Of a DNA stretch of 64,000 nucleotides, positions 16,658-25,215 are shown piece after piece. The stretch spans positions 1,071,001-1,135,000 of the forward strand of contig CP131056.1 in the NCBI GenBank assembly GCA_030657355.1, in the 5' to 3' direction. The notes beneath the pieces are model-generated. The model was not told the DNA's origin and searched no databases. It was given only the letters and a program-made list of their open reading frames with translations. Every line of letters begins with the position of its first letter. Position 1 is the first letter of the stretch. The DNA is from Radicibacter daui. Its GTDB lineage: Bacteria; Pseudomonadota; Alphaproteobacteria; Radicibacterales; Radicibacteraceae. The position numbers and the translations under genes were made by a program.

Positions 16658-16678
16658 GGCCGCCGGAAACCGGCGGCC
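16658..16678 (-). terminator. Terminator of the efp-suhB operon
   Basis: GGCCGCCGG and CCGGCGGCC form a perfect 9-bp stem with loop AAA. Read on the minus strand it is followed by TTTTTCTTTT. It lies 36 bases beyond the suhB stop. Confidence 0.9.
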
Positions 16679-16714
16679 CTTGTTCTTGCGCGTCAGGGGC
16701 ACCTGGCTTTCGCC

Positions 16715-17512
16715 TCAGGCGCTCTTGCCGGTGATGAGGCCGTTGAGCTGGCGGTGCAGATGGCCATTGGTGGCCAGCACGCTCTTGCCGCCGGCAAAGT
16801 CCTTGCCGCCGCCGATCTCGGTCACGAAGCCGCCGGCTTCCTGCACGAGAAGGATACCGGCTGCCACGTCCCAGCTGTTGAGCGCGGTTTCCCAGTAACC
16901 CTCGTAGCGGCCCGCCGCCACATAGGCGAGGTCGAGCGAGGCAGCACCCATGCGGCGCACGCCGGCCACTTCCGGCATCACGCGGTTAAGTTCGCCCTCG
17001 AAGGCTTCCCGGCCCGGGCGCCCACGGTGCGGAATGCCGGTGGCAACCACCGCGTCTTCCAGCTTCCGGCGGCCCGAAACGCGCAGGCGCTTGTCGTTGA
17101 GGAACGCACCGACACCCTTTTCCGCCCAGTACAGCTCGCTGCTGATCGGGTTGAAGACAATGCCGGCCACCAGCTCACCGGCCTTTTCAAGCGCGATGGA
17201 GATGGCGAAGTGCGGGATGCCGTGCAGGAAGTTCGTGGTGCCGTCGAGCGGGTCGACGATCCAGCGCTGGTCGCTATCCTTGGCCGGAATGACGCCGGAT
17301 TCCTCCAGCACGAAACCGTACCCGGGGCGCGCCTTCTGCAGCTCCTCGCGGATGATCTTCTCGGCATTGCGGTCGGCATTGGAGACGAAGTCGCTCGGCC
17401 CCTTTACGGAGACCTGCAGCTGCTCCACTTCGCCGAAGTCGCGGCGAAGGCCACGCGCCGCCTTTTCGGCAGCGCGCGACATGACGGTGACCAGTGTGGT
17501 GAGCTGCGCCAT
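16715..17512 (-). CDS. suhB: Inositol monophosphatase family protein SuhB
   Basis: A 265-residue Mg-dependent phosphatase of the inositol monophosphatase family. Metal-binding motifs are present: the EES element (about residue 67), DPLDGTTNFLHG (about 85-96) and WDVAAGILLVQEAGG (about 210-225). The ATG at 17512 (MAQLTTLV) follows the efp stop by one base; an in-frame codon at 17557 would overlap efp. SuhB also acts in rRNA antitermination in some proteobacteria. It is the second gene of an efp-suhB operon, an arrangement common in alphaproteobacteria. Confidence 0.94.
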   Translation of the reverse strand: MAQLTTLVTVMSRAAEKAARGLRRDFGEVEQLQVSVKGPSDFVSNADRNAEKIIREELQKARPGYGFVLEESGVIPAKDSDQRWIVDPLDGTTNFLHGIPHFAISIALEKAGELVAGIVFNPISSELYWAEKGVGAFLNDKRLRVSGRRKLEDAVVATGIPHRGRPGREAFEGELNRVMPEVAGVRRMGAASLDLAYVAAGRYEGYWETALNSWDVAAGILLVQEAGGFVTEIGGGKDFAGGKSVLATNGHLHRQLNGLITGKSA

Positions 17513-17513
17513 A

Positions 17514-18080
17514 TCAGCCCTTGGCCCGTTCCACGTAGGTGGCGTCTTCGGTGGCAACCACGATGCGCTCGCCGGCTTCGATGAAGGGCGGCACCATGAC
17601 GCGCACGCCGTTCTCGAGAATGGCGGGCTTGTAGGAGGACGAAGCTGTCTGGCCCTTCACCACGGCGTCAGCCTCGGTGATGGTCAGCGTCACATGCTTC
17701 GGCAGCGTGACCGACAGCGGGGTGCCTTCGAACAGGGAGATGTCGACCTTCATGCCGTCCTGCAGGAAGGGGGCCTTGTCGCCGATGATCTCGCCCGGAA
17801 CGGCAAGCTGCTCGAAAGTCTCGCCATCCATGAAGGTGAAGTTCTCGCCGTCGGGGAACAGGAAGGTGAATTCCTTTTCCTCGAGATAGGCGCGTTCGAC
17901 GGTCTCACCGGTGCGGTACCGGTCGGTCGTCTTGGTGCCGAACTTGAGTTCCTTCATCTCAACCTGGATAAAGGCGCCGCCCTTGCCGGGCTGCACGATC
18001 TGGGTGTTGAGAACGGCCCAGAGCTTGCCTTCGCGTTCCAGCACGTGGCCGGGACGTACTGTGTTGGCTTGAACTTTCAT
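17514..18080 (-). CDS. efp: Translation elongation factor P
   Basis: A 188-residue EF-P with three beta-barrel domains. The start is ATG at 18080 (MKVQANTVRPG). The tip loop of domain I reads QPGKGGAF with Lys33 as the residue that EpmA beta-lysylates. Domains II/III carry EFTFLFPDGENFTFMD and GVRVMVPPFIEAGERIVV. EF-P rescues ribosomes stalled on proline runs. The lysyl-transferase gene epmA is divergent 190 bases away, consistent with the Lys form of EF-P. Downstream is suhB. Proline-rich clients in this window include the OmpA-like protein at 15519. Confidence 0.97.
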   Translation of the reverse strand: MKVQANTVRPGHVLEREGKLWAVLNTQIVQPGKGGAFIQVEMKELKFGTKTTDRYRTGETVERAYLEEKEFTFLFPDGENFTFMDGETFEQLAVPGEIIGDKAPFLQDGMKVDISLFEGTPLSVTLPKHVTLTITEADAVVKGQTASSSYKPAILENGVRVMVPPFIEAGERIVVATEDATYVERAKG

Positions 18081-18270
18081 TCTGCCCAAAACCGATATGT
18101 CGTGGAAATATGGGGGCGGAACCTAGCAGACCGCCCCATGAGAGGCAAATGTTTGGGCTATGATTTGTGCGCGAAGGGCCATGCGCTGGCGTAATTTGCT
18201 GTAATTCCATATGAATTGGCCCGGGCATTGGCGCCCGATTGTCTGTTTTCTCCCGTTTTCCGGTGCTTTC

Positions 18271-19332
18271 ATGTCTTTAGCCGCTGCCTCTGCGCCCGCC
18301 TGGCATCCTGCCGCGCTTGCTGCGCGCCGCGCCAATCTTGCTGCCCGCGCGCGTATCCAGTCCGCCTTTCGGGGCTGGTTTGGCGCCGCCGGCTTTGCCG
18401 AGGTGGAGACGCCGTCCCTGCAGGTAAGCCCCGGGCTCGAGGTGCATCTCATTGCCTTCGCCACCGAGCTGAGGGGCCCTTATGCCGGTGAGGCGCGACA
18501 GCTTTATCTCCACACCTCGCCCGAATTCGCGATGAAGAAGCTGCTGGCGGGCGGCATGGAGCGCATCTTCCAGTTCGCCCGCGTCTGGCGCAATGGCGAG
18601 CGCTCGCCCACCCATCATCCCGAATTCACCATGCTGGAGTGGTATCGCACCGGCGTCACCTATGAGGCGCTGATGGAAGACTGTGTGGCTCTGGTGCGCG
18701 CGGCCTTCACCACCGCCGGTCGCCGGATGGCGGATCGGGGCGGCATGACGTGCGATGTCTTCGCCCCGTGGGAGCGGCTTTCGGTGGCGGATGCCTTTAC
18801 CCGCCATACCGGCATCGATGTGCTGGCAACCGCCCCCGATCCGTGGGCGCCCGACGTCACGCTGCTGGCCGAAGCCGCCCGCAAGGCCGGCATCACGCCG
18901 CATGATGGGGACACCTGGGAGGATCTTTTTTTCCGCATCCTCCTGGAGCGCATCGAGCCGCATCTGGGCGAGGGCGCGCCGACCATCCTGTGCGACTATC
19001 CGGTCAGCATGGCGGCCCTTTCCCGCCCCAGCCCGAAAGACGGGCGCGTGGCCGAGCGCTTCGAGCTTTATGTCTCGGGGGTGGAACTCGCCAATGCCTT
19101 TTCCGAACTGACCGATCCTGCCGAGCAGCGCCGCCGCTTCGAGGCCGATATGGACATGAAGGAGAGGCTCTATGGCGAGCGTTATCCCATCGACGAGGAC
19201 TTTCTCGCCGCTGTCGCCGCGATGCCGGATTGCGCTGGCATCGCCCTTGGGTTCGACCGGCTGGTGATGCTGGCGACGGGGGCGCAGAAGCTGGAAGAGG
19301 TGCTGTGGCTGCCGGTCGCACCGGTCGCCTGA
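18271..19332 (+). CDS. epmA: EF-P beta-lysine ligase EpmA (GenX/PoxA)
   Basis: A 353-residue class II lysyl-tRNA-synthetase paralogue without the N-terminal anticodon-binding domain. The ATG at 18271 gives MSLAAASAPAWHPAAL. Class II motifs are seen: motif 2 FQFARVWRNGERSPTHHPEFTM split around residues 90-112, the VELANAFSEL block near 270 and motif 3 GIALGFDRLVML near 330. It attaches (R)-beta-lysine to EF-P Lys33. Its partner aminomutase EpmB is not in the window. It is divergent from efp, and the MaoC-like gene follows 12 bases after its stop. Confidence 0.94.
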   Translation: MSLAAASAPAWHPAALAARRANLAARARIQSAFRGWFGAAGFAEVETPSLQVSPGLEVHLIAFATELRGPYAGEARQLYLHTSPEFAMKKLLAGGMERIFQFARVWRNGERSPTHHPEFTMLEWYRTGVTYEALMEDCVALVRAAFTTAGRRMADRGGMTCDVFAPWERLSVADAFTRHTGIDVLATAPDPWAPDVTLLAEAARKAGITPHDGDTWEDLFFRILLERIEPHLGEGAPTILCDYPVSMAALSRPSPKDGRVAERFELYVSGVELANAFSELTDPAEQRRRFEADMDMKERLYGERYPIDEDFLAAVAAMPDCAGIALGFDRLVMLATGAQKLEEVLWLPVAPVA

Positions 19333-19344
19333 CGGAGAGGGGCG

Positions 19345-19785
19345 ATGGAGCTGCTTTATCTTGATGATCTGGAGCCGGGGCGAACCTTCACCAGCGCCGC
19401 GCTGGAATTGACGGCCGGGGCCATCAAGGTGTTTGCCGCCGAGTATGATCCGCAGCCCTTCCATTTGGATGAAGAGGCGGCCACGGGCACCTTCTTCGGC
19501 GGTCTTGCCGCCAGCGGCTGGCATGTCTCTGCCCTTGCCATGAAGTTGCTGGTTGCCAGTGTTCCTGTGGCCGGTGGCCTGATCGGCGCCGGCGGCGAGA
19601 TAGCCTGGCCCCGCCCGACCCGGCCGGGAGACATCTTGACGGTGGTGAGCGAGGTGCTGGAGGTGCGCGCTTCGCGCAGCCATCCCGAGCGCGGCCTTGT
19701 GACCCTGCGCAGCGAAACCCGTAACCAGAAGGGCGATACGGTGCAGGTTACCACCATGAAGCTGGTCGTGCCGCGGCGCCCGTAG
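19345..19785 (+). CDS. MaoC-like hotdog-fold dehydratase/hydratase
   Basis: A 146-residue single-hotdog protein of the MaoC family. The active-site helix motif is AAEYDPQPFHLDEEAA (about residues 30-46), with the Asp and His of the D-x4-H dyad used by (R)-specific enoyl-CoA hydratases. GGLAASGWH follows near residue 54 and the last strand has RSETRNQKGD. It probably acts on an acyl-CoA in the cytoplasm. It starts 12 bases after epmA with a GGAGAGG ribosome site and is likely cotranscribed, though a functional link to EF-P modification is not obvious. Confidence 0.88.
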   Translation: MELLYLDDLEPGRTFTSAALELTAGAIKVFAAEYDPQPFHLDEEAATGTFFGGLAASGWHVSALAMKLLVASVPVAGGLIGAGGEIAWPRPTRPGDILTVVSEVLEVRASRSHPERGLVTLRSETRNQKGDTVQVTTMKLVVPRRP

Positions 19786-19814
19786 TTGGGGGGCGACAAG
19801 TCAAGCCGTCCACA

Positions 19815-19920
19815 CCCCCACCCGCCCTTCGGGCACCCTCCCCATGAATGGGGAGGGATATCAATGGTTTTGCCTTCCCCACGCGTGGGGAAGGTGCCCT
19901 CGCAGAGGGCGGATGGGGAT
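19815..19920. repeat. Pair of inverted palindromic intergenic repeats
   Basis: Two related elements of about 31-40 bases face each other. The left one (about 19816-19846) reads CCCCACCCGCCC ... GGGCACCCTCCCC. The reverse complement of the right one (about 19880-19918) reads CCCCATCCGCCCT ... GGGCACCTTCCCC. Each contains its own palindromes (CCTCCCC/GGGGAGG and CCTTCCCC/GGGGAAGG). This is the architecture of REP/BIME-type extragenic elements. It lies between the MaoC-like gene and the cheW terminator. Confidence 0.75.
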
Positions 19921-19961
19921 GTGAGCGGTCCCGCCTTCTCCGCCCCGATCCCGTAAAGCAA

Positions 19962-19989
19962 AAAGCCCGAGCGTTTCCACCCGGGCTTT
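19962..19989 (-). terminator. Terminator of cheW
   Basis: AAAGCCCG and CGGGCTTT form an 8-bp stem. On the minus strand it continues into TTGCTTT. It lies 26 bases beyond the cheW stop. Confidence 0.8.
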
Positions 19990-20014
19990 GTCGCCTTTGA
20001 TTAACGCTGAAGGC

Positions 20015-20563
20015 TCAGGCGGCTTCGAACAGGCTCGCCAGCGCTTCGTCCTCGAGATTCACGGCGCTGCCGGACTGGTTGGCGCGCGCGATCAGGCGGT
20101 TGATGTCCACCACGGCCAGCAGGTTGCCGTCCAGCGTCACGATGCCGTGGCTCAGCGAGCGCCAGGGCTGCGGCAGGGTGGAGGGATTCGGGTGAATGTC
20201 GGAGACGTTCACGGAGAGCAGGTCGTCCGCACGGTCAACGGCCACGCCATAAAGGTCGCCGCCGGCTTCGGCCGTCACGCACATCATGCGCTCTGGGCGG
20301 GTATCGGCGGAGAAGCCGAGCGCGGAATGCGCATCGACAACCGTGACGATACGGCCGCGCAGGTTGATGACACCCAGGACTTCCTTCGGTGCCAGCGGCA
20401 CCTTGGTCACCTTGTCGAGAAACAGCACGTCGCGCACGCGGGTGATGGGCACGCCCACCAGCTGTCCAGCCACCTTGATGGTAAGCAGCTGGATTTGTCG
20501 CGAGCCACGGTCGGCCACGAGATTGCCACGCCCGCTACGGGCTACAGGAACGCCACCGCTCAT
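20015..20563 (-). CDS. CheW-domain coupling protein
   Basis: A 182-residue protein with a single CheW domain (about residues 22-165): QIQLLTIKVAGQLVGVPI at the start, KVPLAPKEVLGVINLRGRIVTVVD in the middle and HGIVTLDGNLLAVVDINRL near the end. CheW bridges chemoreceptors and CheA at the membrane. The gene stands alone, with no cheA, cheY or cheB nearby, although a chemoreceptor gene lies 3 kb away at 23288. It may serve that receptor or act as a CheV-like scaffold without the receiver domain. The N-terminal 20 residues are poorly conserved in type, so a later start is possible. Confidence 0.88.
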   Translation of the reverse strand: MSGGVPVARSGRGNLVADRGSRQIQLLTIKVAGQLVGVPITRVRDVLFLDKVTKVPLAPKEVLGVINLRGRIVTVVDAHSALGFSADTRPERMMCVTAEAGGDLYGVAVDRADDLLSVNVSDIHPNPSTLPQPWRSLSHGIVTLDGNLLAVVDINRLIARANQSGSAVNLEDEALASLFEAA

Positions 20564-20693
20564 TATGCCTAACCTCGACCGTGATTTGTGTCTGACAGGT
20601 GAAGGATCGGATGCTCAAAACAGCATAAATGCTTCTGCGCGCACTAAAACATGATTCCGGGCAAGGCGGAAGCGGCAAAGGGGATGGGGCAGC

Positions 20694-21623
20694 CTACGCC
20701 AAAGGGATAGGCAAGGGGGTATGTGTGCCCGCCTGCCAGGCCGGCGCGGCCTCGCCGACGGCCTGCCGGATTAGCTCGGCCAGCCGGCTTGTCGCCGGAT
20801 CCGGCGTGGCCTCGGCCTGATGCAGCATGAGGCCGAGGCTGCCGAGCGCCGGCAGGCCAATCTCTTCGGCCGGCACCCGCCGCACGCTGGGCGGCAGCCC
20901 CGCGGGCGTGCGCATGGAAAGCGCAAGGCCCGCCGCGGTAGCCGCCCACTGGCCGGCAAGGCTGTGGCTGACGAAGGCGAGCCGCCAGGCAATACCGCTG
21001 CGGTCGAGCGCGGCAATCGCGGCGCTGCGCAGCAGGCAGGGGGCGTCCAGCACCGCCAGTGGCAAGGGCGCGTCCTCGCCGGCGTGCCAGGGCAGGGGTT
21101 CGCTGGCACTGGCCACCCAGCACAGCGGCAGCTGCGCCACCTTCTCGCCCCGCGGGGCCGGGGCGCCGTCGTCCCATGCCAGCGCCAGATCAAGCTCGCC
21201 GCCGCGAATCCCCGCCATGAGTTCGGCATTACGGGCGATGCGGGCCTCGATGCGCACTTTCGGGTGAGCCCGTGCAAACCGCGCCAGCACCTGCGGCAGC
21301 ACCGTCTCGCCGAAATCCTGTTGCAGGCCCAGCCGGACCTGGCCGGTGAGCTCGGTGCCCTTGAGGGCGATGGCCGCCTCGTCATTCAGCTCCAGGAGGC
21401 GCCTTGCGTAGCCCAGCAGCAACTCGCCGCTGTCGGTCAGGGCGAGGCCGCGGCCTGCCTTGCGGAAGATCGGCGTGCCGGCCTGTTCTTCCAGCTTCTT
21501 CAATTGGGCGCTCACCGCGGAGGTGGAGCGGCCGAGCCGGTCGGCAGCCCGCGCGAAGCTGCCCAGCTCCATGCCGGTCACGAAGCTGCGCATCACGTCC
21601 AGATCGAAATTGACCCGCTGCAT
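20694..21623 (-). CDS. LysR-family transcriptional regulator
   Basis: A 309-residue LysR regulator. The chosen ATG at 21623 (MQRVNFDLDVMRSFV) has a GGAG site; a codon at 21671 lies in the promoter region. The winged helix covers about residues 5-65 with GSFARAADRLGRSTSAVSAQLKKLEE; the effector domain begins near residue 90 with GQVRLGLQQDFGETVLPQVL. It is divergent from the tautomerase-cupin-DUF4865 operon and most likely regulates it. The N-terminal features are typical of the subgroup acting next to small oxidoreductase or tautomerase operons. The ligand is unknown. Confidence 0.9.
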   Translation of the reverse strand: MQRVNFDLDVMRSFVTGMELGSFARAADRLGRSTSAVSAQLKKLEEQAGTPIFRKAGRGLALTDSGELLLGYARRLLELNDEAAIALKGTELTGQVRLGLQQDFGETVLPQVLARFARAHPKVRIEARIARNAELMAGIRGGELDLALAWDDGAPAPRGEKVAQLPLCWVASASEPLPWHAGEDAPLPLAVLDAPCLLRSAAIAALDRSGIAWRLAFVSHSLAGQWAATAAGLALSMRTPAGLPPSVRRVPAEEIGLPALGSLGLMLHQAEATPDPATSRLAELIRQAVGEAAPAWQAGTHTPLPIPLA

Positions 21624-21768
21624 GAGAAGACGCTCCACAAAACAATCCCGAAAAACAGGATGAATTGTCAAAAACTATGATATTTTATGGATGATTGTGA
21701 AGTGGCACTTTTCTCTCGTCAAGCCGGTGCGCCTGCCCGTTGGCGCCGGACAAACAGAGGAAAAAGCC

Positions 21769-22182
21769 ATGCCGCTTACCCGCATCACCCTGACCGAGGG
21801 CAAGTCCCAGTCCTATCTCAAGGCGGTCAGCGACAGCCTGCATCAGGCACTGGTCGAGGCCTATGATGTTCCGCCGACGGACCGGTTCCAGATCATCCAG
21901 CAGGCCCGGCCCGGCGAACTGGTCTTCGACCGCGCCTATTTTGGCGGCGCCGAAGGTCCGCGCAGCGACGACTTCATCATCTTCGCCATCACCGCGGGCC
22001 GGCCGCGCAGCACGAAGGTAAAGGCAGCCTTCTGCCGGCGTCTGACCGAACTGCTTGCTGCGTCCGCCGGCATCCGTCCCGCCGATGTCATGGTCGTCAT
22101 TTCGACAAGCCAGATGGACGAATGGTCCTTCTCCGATGGCCGGCTTCAGATGGTTGAGGCCGCCGAAGCCGCGGTCGTCTGA
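21769..22182 (+). CDS. Tautomerase-family protein
   Basis: A 137-residue protein of the 4-oxalocrotonate tautomerase superfamily, in the longer two-beta-alpha-beta-unit form. The ATG at 21769 has a GAGG site and gives Met-Pro-Leu-Thr, so Pro1 (Pro2 before Met removal) is available as catalytic base. The sequence carries SDSLHQALVEAYDVPPTDRFQII and a second unit with AFCRRLTELLAASAGIRPADVMVVI. It is the first gene of a three-gene operon divergent from a LysR regulator, followed by a cupin (23-base gap) and a DUF4865 protein. The substrate is not known. Confidence 0.9.
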   Translation: MPLTRITLTEGKSQSYLKAVSDSLHQALVEAYDVPPTDRFQIIQQARPGELVFDRAYFGGAEGPRSDDFIIFAITAGRPRSTKVKAAFCRRLTELLAASAGIRPADVMVVISTSQMDEWSFSDGRLQMVEAAEAAVV

Positions 22183-22205
22183 AGCCCGGGCCAGGAGATA
22201 TCGCC

Positions 22206-22661
22206 ATGTCCAGTTCCGCCGATCCGGCAGCCTTGCCGCCGGTCATGACCCTGCGCCGGCCCGGCGAACATATCGTTTCCTCGCCGGAAGGCATTGCTTC
22301 AGCGCCCTTCCGGGTCGAGCCGCTGTTCGAGAGTGTCCGCGAGGGTGAGATGACGGCGATGCGGGCATCGCTCGATCCCGGCACGGTCACCCGCTGGCAC
22401 AGCCACCCCGCCGGCCAGTTTCTGCTCGCCGTCTCCGGCCTTGGCCGCGTGCAGAAATCTGGTGGGCCCATAGAGACCTTGCAGCCGGGCGATCTCGTCT
22501 GGTTCGCCCCCGGCGAGCGCCACTGGCATGGCGCGTCTGAGGCCATGCCTTTCACCTATGTCAGCATCCAGCCCGTTGCCGGTGGCCGGGTGGTCGACTG
22601 GCTGGAGCCGGTCGATCTTTCCGGGTCCGCTACGGGGCATCATCAGGGGAGCGCCGGATAA
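22206..22661 (+). CDS. Cupin-domain protein
   Basis: A 151-residue single-domain cupin. The metal-binding motif 1 is visible as WHSHPAGQFLLAVSGLG (about residues 64-80), with two His; motif 2 is PGDLVWFAPGERHWHG (about 93-108). Such proteins are small metal-dependent oxygenases, isomerases or sensors. It is the middle gene of the tautomerase operon; its stop TAA overlaps the next ATG by one base at 22661. A role in oxidising or isomerising the same small molecule as the tautomerase is inferred from context. Confidence 0.9.
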   Translation: MSSSADPAALPPVMTLRRPGEHIVSSPEGIASAPFRVEPLFESVREGEMTAMRASLDPGTVTRWHSHPAGQFLLAVSGLGRVQKSGGPIETLQPGDLVWFAPGERHWHGASEAMPFTYVSIQPVAGGRVVDWLEPVDLSGSATGHHQGSAG

Positions 22662-23269
22662 TGATCGCCATGCAATACAGCTTCACCCTGCCGGCCGATT
22701 ACGACATGACGATTGTCGACCGGCGCATTGCCGAGAAGGGGCCGTTGCTTGACGGTTTCCCCGGCCTTGCCTTCAAGGCCTATCTCACCGCCCGCCGTCA
22801 TCGCCTGCCTGATGGCAACCCGTTGCCGGAGGGGCTGGTGACGCCGGAAGCTGCCGCGGAGAACCTCTATGCGCCCTTCTATCTCTGGCGCCGGACGGAC
22901 GGGCTGAATGATTTTGTCTGCGGGCCCGGTTTTGCCGGTGTCAGCGGCGCCTTCGGCTGGCCGGTCGTCCGTCACTGGGTGCCGTGGGAAGCGGCGCTGG
23001 GCAGGGACGTGGGGAGCGCACGGTATGCCGTACGCGAGGAGGCGCCGATTGCCCCGCATACCCGCCTCGATCTGTTGCGCTTGCAGGAGAGCGAGGCGGC
23101 GTGGCAGGCGGTAGGCGAGGATGCCCTTGCCGCCGTCGCCGCCTATGACCCCGCCGGCTGGTCGCTGGTGCGCTTTCGCCTGCTGGCGCAGTTGCCCGAA
23201 AAGCCGCTGCCCGCCGGAGCGCGGCTCTATGGCGTCGGCCACATCTCGCTGGCCGCTGCCGGAGAATAG
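22661..23269 (+). CDS. DUF4865 family protein
   Basis: A 202-residue cytoplasmic protein that I recognise as DUF4865 by its opening MIAMQYSFTLPADYDM and RRIAEKGPLLDGFPGLAFKAYL, and by YAPFYLWRRTDGLNDFVCGPGF near residue 70. The family is uncharacterised. It resembles antibiotic-biosynthesis-monooxygenase-like ferredoxin folds in length and pattern, but this is only an impression. It is translationally coupled to the upstream cupin. The recurring tautomerase / cupin / DUF4865 / LysR combination suggests detoxification of a small carbonyl compound. Confidence 0.85.
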   Translation: MIAMQYSFTLPADYDMTIVDRRIAEKGPLLDGFPGLAFKAYLTARRHRLPDGNPLPEGLVTPEAAAENLYAPFYLWRRTDGLNDFVCGPGFAGVSGAFGWPVVRHWVPWEAALGRDVGSARYAVREEAPIAPHTRLDLLRLQESEAAWQAVGEDALAAVAAYDPAGWSLVRFRLLAQLPEKPLPAGARLYGVGHISLAAAGE

Positions 23270-23287
23270 GGCCGGGAGGGCCGCCCG

Positions 23288-24979
23288 TCAGGCGGCCCTG
23301 ACCTCGGCCAGGAAACGCTGCACTTCATCCTGCAGGGAGCCGCTCTGGGCTTTCAGCTGGGCGGAAGCCTCATAGACCTGCTGGGCCATGGTGCCGGTTT
23401 CGCTCGCCGCGTTCGAAACGCCGACAATGTTCTCGGCAATCTCCTGCGTGCCCTGGGCGGCCTGCTCCACGTTGCGGGCAATCTCGGCCGTGGCCACGCC
23501 CTGTTCCTGAACGGCGGCGGCCAGGGCTTCCGAGAGTTCACTGATACGGTTGACGGTGGCGGTAATGGCGCCAATCACATCCGCCGCCGATTTGGTTTCG
23601 CTCTGCACCGTCCCGATCTGTTCAGTGATGCTTTCGGTCGCCTTGTGGGCCTGGCTGGCAAGCGTCTTCACTTCATTGGCGACGACGGCAAAGCCCTTGC
23701 CCGCCTCGCCGGCGCGTGCGCTTTCGATGGTGGCGTTGAGTGCCAGAAGGTTGGTCTGGCCAGAGATGGTGGCGATCAGCTCCACCACCTGGCTGATCTT
23801 GTCGGTGCTGCCGGCAAGGCTGCCCATCCGGACATCAACCTCCCTGGCCTCGTCCGAGGCTTCATGGGTGATGTTTGCGGCGGATTCCACCTGCCGGGCA
23901 ATTTCGTCGATGGAAACGCTGAGCTCGGCGCTGGCGGTTGCCACATTCTGCACATTGGCAGAGGCCTGCTCGGTGGCGGCGGAAACGGCGGCGCTCTGGC
24001 GCTGGGTCTCCTCGGCATTGGCCGAGAGGATACGGGCCGAGTTGCTCAGTGCTTCGCTGGATTTGGCAATAGCAGTCACCACCCCGCGCACCTGGCTGTC
24101 GAACTTGTCGGCCAGTGCCAGCATGTCGCGCCGGCGCTCCTCGCGGTTACGTTTCTCGGTCTCTTCCTGCTGACGGCGCAGCGCCTCGTTCTCGGCCATC
24201 TGCTGCTTGAAGAATTCCACGCTGCGGGCGATGTCGCCAATTTCGTCGCGCCGGCCGGTGCCGGTTACGGGGGCGGAAAAATCGCCGCCGGTCAGTTTGC
24301 CCATCACCCCTATAATGCCCTTGAGCGGGGCCACGATACCCCGGCGGGAGATCAGCAGGCCGGCGATAAGCCCGAAGGCGAGGGCGGCAATGATGGTCAC
24401 GATGTTGAGGATGGTCGCCTCGTTGGCGGTCTTCTGGGTGGCGATCCCCAGCTGCTGACCCCTTTCGTCGGCATAGGCCACATAGTCACGCACCACCTTG
24501 TCCAGCTTCTCAGCATCGTTGCTGCTTTGCTCTACGGACTCGAAGATGGCGCGGCGGTCGGCATCCAGTTCAACCTTGCTGTGTTCCGCTGCGATCTGGA
24601 AGGTGCGGGCCAGATGGCCCTCATAGCTCTTCAGCATCTCCTCCATCTCGGTGAGCCGCTGGAGCTGGGAGGGGTCGGCGATGTCCTGCAACTGGCGCAC
24701 GGCATCCAGTGCATCGGCCGTCAGCGCGGCCGTGCTCTTCTGGATGGCGGCATATTCGGCAGGCGTCACGGCGGTGCGGTATTCGGCCCGGTTGAGCTCG
24801 ATCACGGCCCGGTCAAGTTCGTTGGCAAGGCGCACTTCCTCGCCCATTTCGTGGATCAGCTCGCAATTGGCGGCGCCCTGTTCTAGCCACATGCTGGAGA
24901 GTGTCCCGTCCGCAAGCAGTGCAGCGCCCATCACGCCGACGATGAGCATGACCTTGGTGCCGATTTTCCAGTTCTTCAT
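23288..24979 (-). CDS. Methyl-accepting chemotaxis protein
   Basis: A 563-residue chemoreceptor. TM1 spans about residues 8-30, a periplasmic four-helix-bundle sensor about 32-185 (TarH-like length), TM2 about 187-208, followed by a HAMP domain with [21 protein letters not shown]. The signalling domain holds the highly conserved hairpin tip around [17 protein letters not shown], with [17 protein letters not shown] after it (about residues 415-460). There is no C-terminal CheR-binding pentapeptide. The ATG at 24979 is preferred over 24994. It converges with the DUF4865 gene with 18 bases between. The upstream region is AT-rich and carries an inverted repeat. Confidence 0.95.
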   Translation of the reverse strand: MKNWKIGTKVMLIVGVMGAALLADGTLSSMWLEQGAANCELIHEMGEEVRLANELDRAVIELNRAEYRTAVTPAEYAAIQKSTAALTADALDAVRQLQDIADPSQLQRLTEMEEMLKSYEGHLARTFQIAAEHSKVELDADRRAIFESVEQSSNDAEKLDKVVRDYVAYADERGQQLGIATQKTANEATILNIVTIIAALAFGLIAGLLISRRGIVAPLKGIIGVMGKLTGGDFSAPVTGTGRRDEIGDIARSVEFFKQQMAENEALRRQQEETEKRNREERRRDMLALADKFDSQVRGVVTAIAKSSEALSNSARILSANAEETQRQSAAVSAATEQASANVQNVATASAELSVSIDEIARQVESAANITHEASDEAREVDVRMGSLAGSTDKISQVVELIATISGQTNLLALNATIESARAGEAGKGFAVVANEVKTLASQAHKATESITEQIGTVQSETKSAADVIGAITATVNRISELSEALAAAVQEQGVATAEIARNVEQAAQGTQEIAENIVGVSNAASETGTMAQQVYEASAQLKAQSGSLQDEVQRFLAEVRAA

Positions 24980-25070
24980 CTTCTGCCCCGGCATTGCTGA
25001 AACTGATTTCGGGTTGAGATCAGAATCAGTAGGTGTCGGAGCAAAATGCCAGCGTTAATTGGTTGAGAAA

Positions 25071-25091
25071 TACCAAGGAATAGTCTTGGTA
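25071..25091. promoter_or_regulatory. Inverted repeat in the chemoreceptor promoter region
   Basis: TACCAAG and CTTGGTA are a perfect 7-bp inverted repeat separated by seven bases. A further half-site CCTTGG follows at 25095-25100. It lies about 90 bases upstream of the chemoreceptor start in an AT-rich stretch that also leads away from the ThiE-like gene. It looks like an operator for a dimeric regulator. Confidence 0.45.
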
Positions 25092-25215
25092 AATCCTTGG
25101 GTGCGCAATGCTACGGTCCTAAACCAGTATTCGCTCTGCTTGAGGTGGAATTTACTTTTTCGGCTTCTACCGCTCAACGGGGGGTTGAAGTATTTTCCTG
25201 TGTCGCTGGCGGGAC

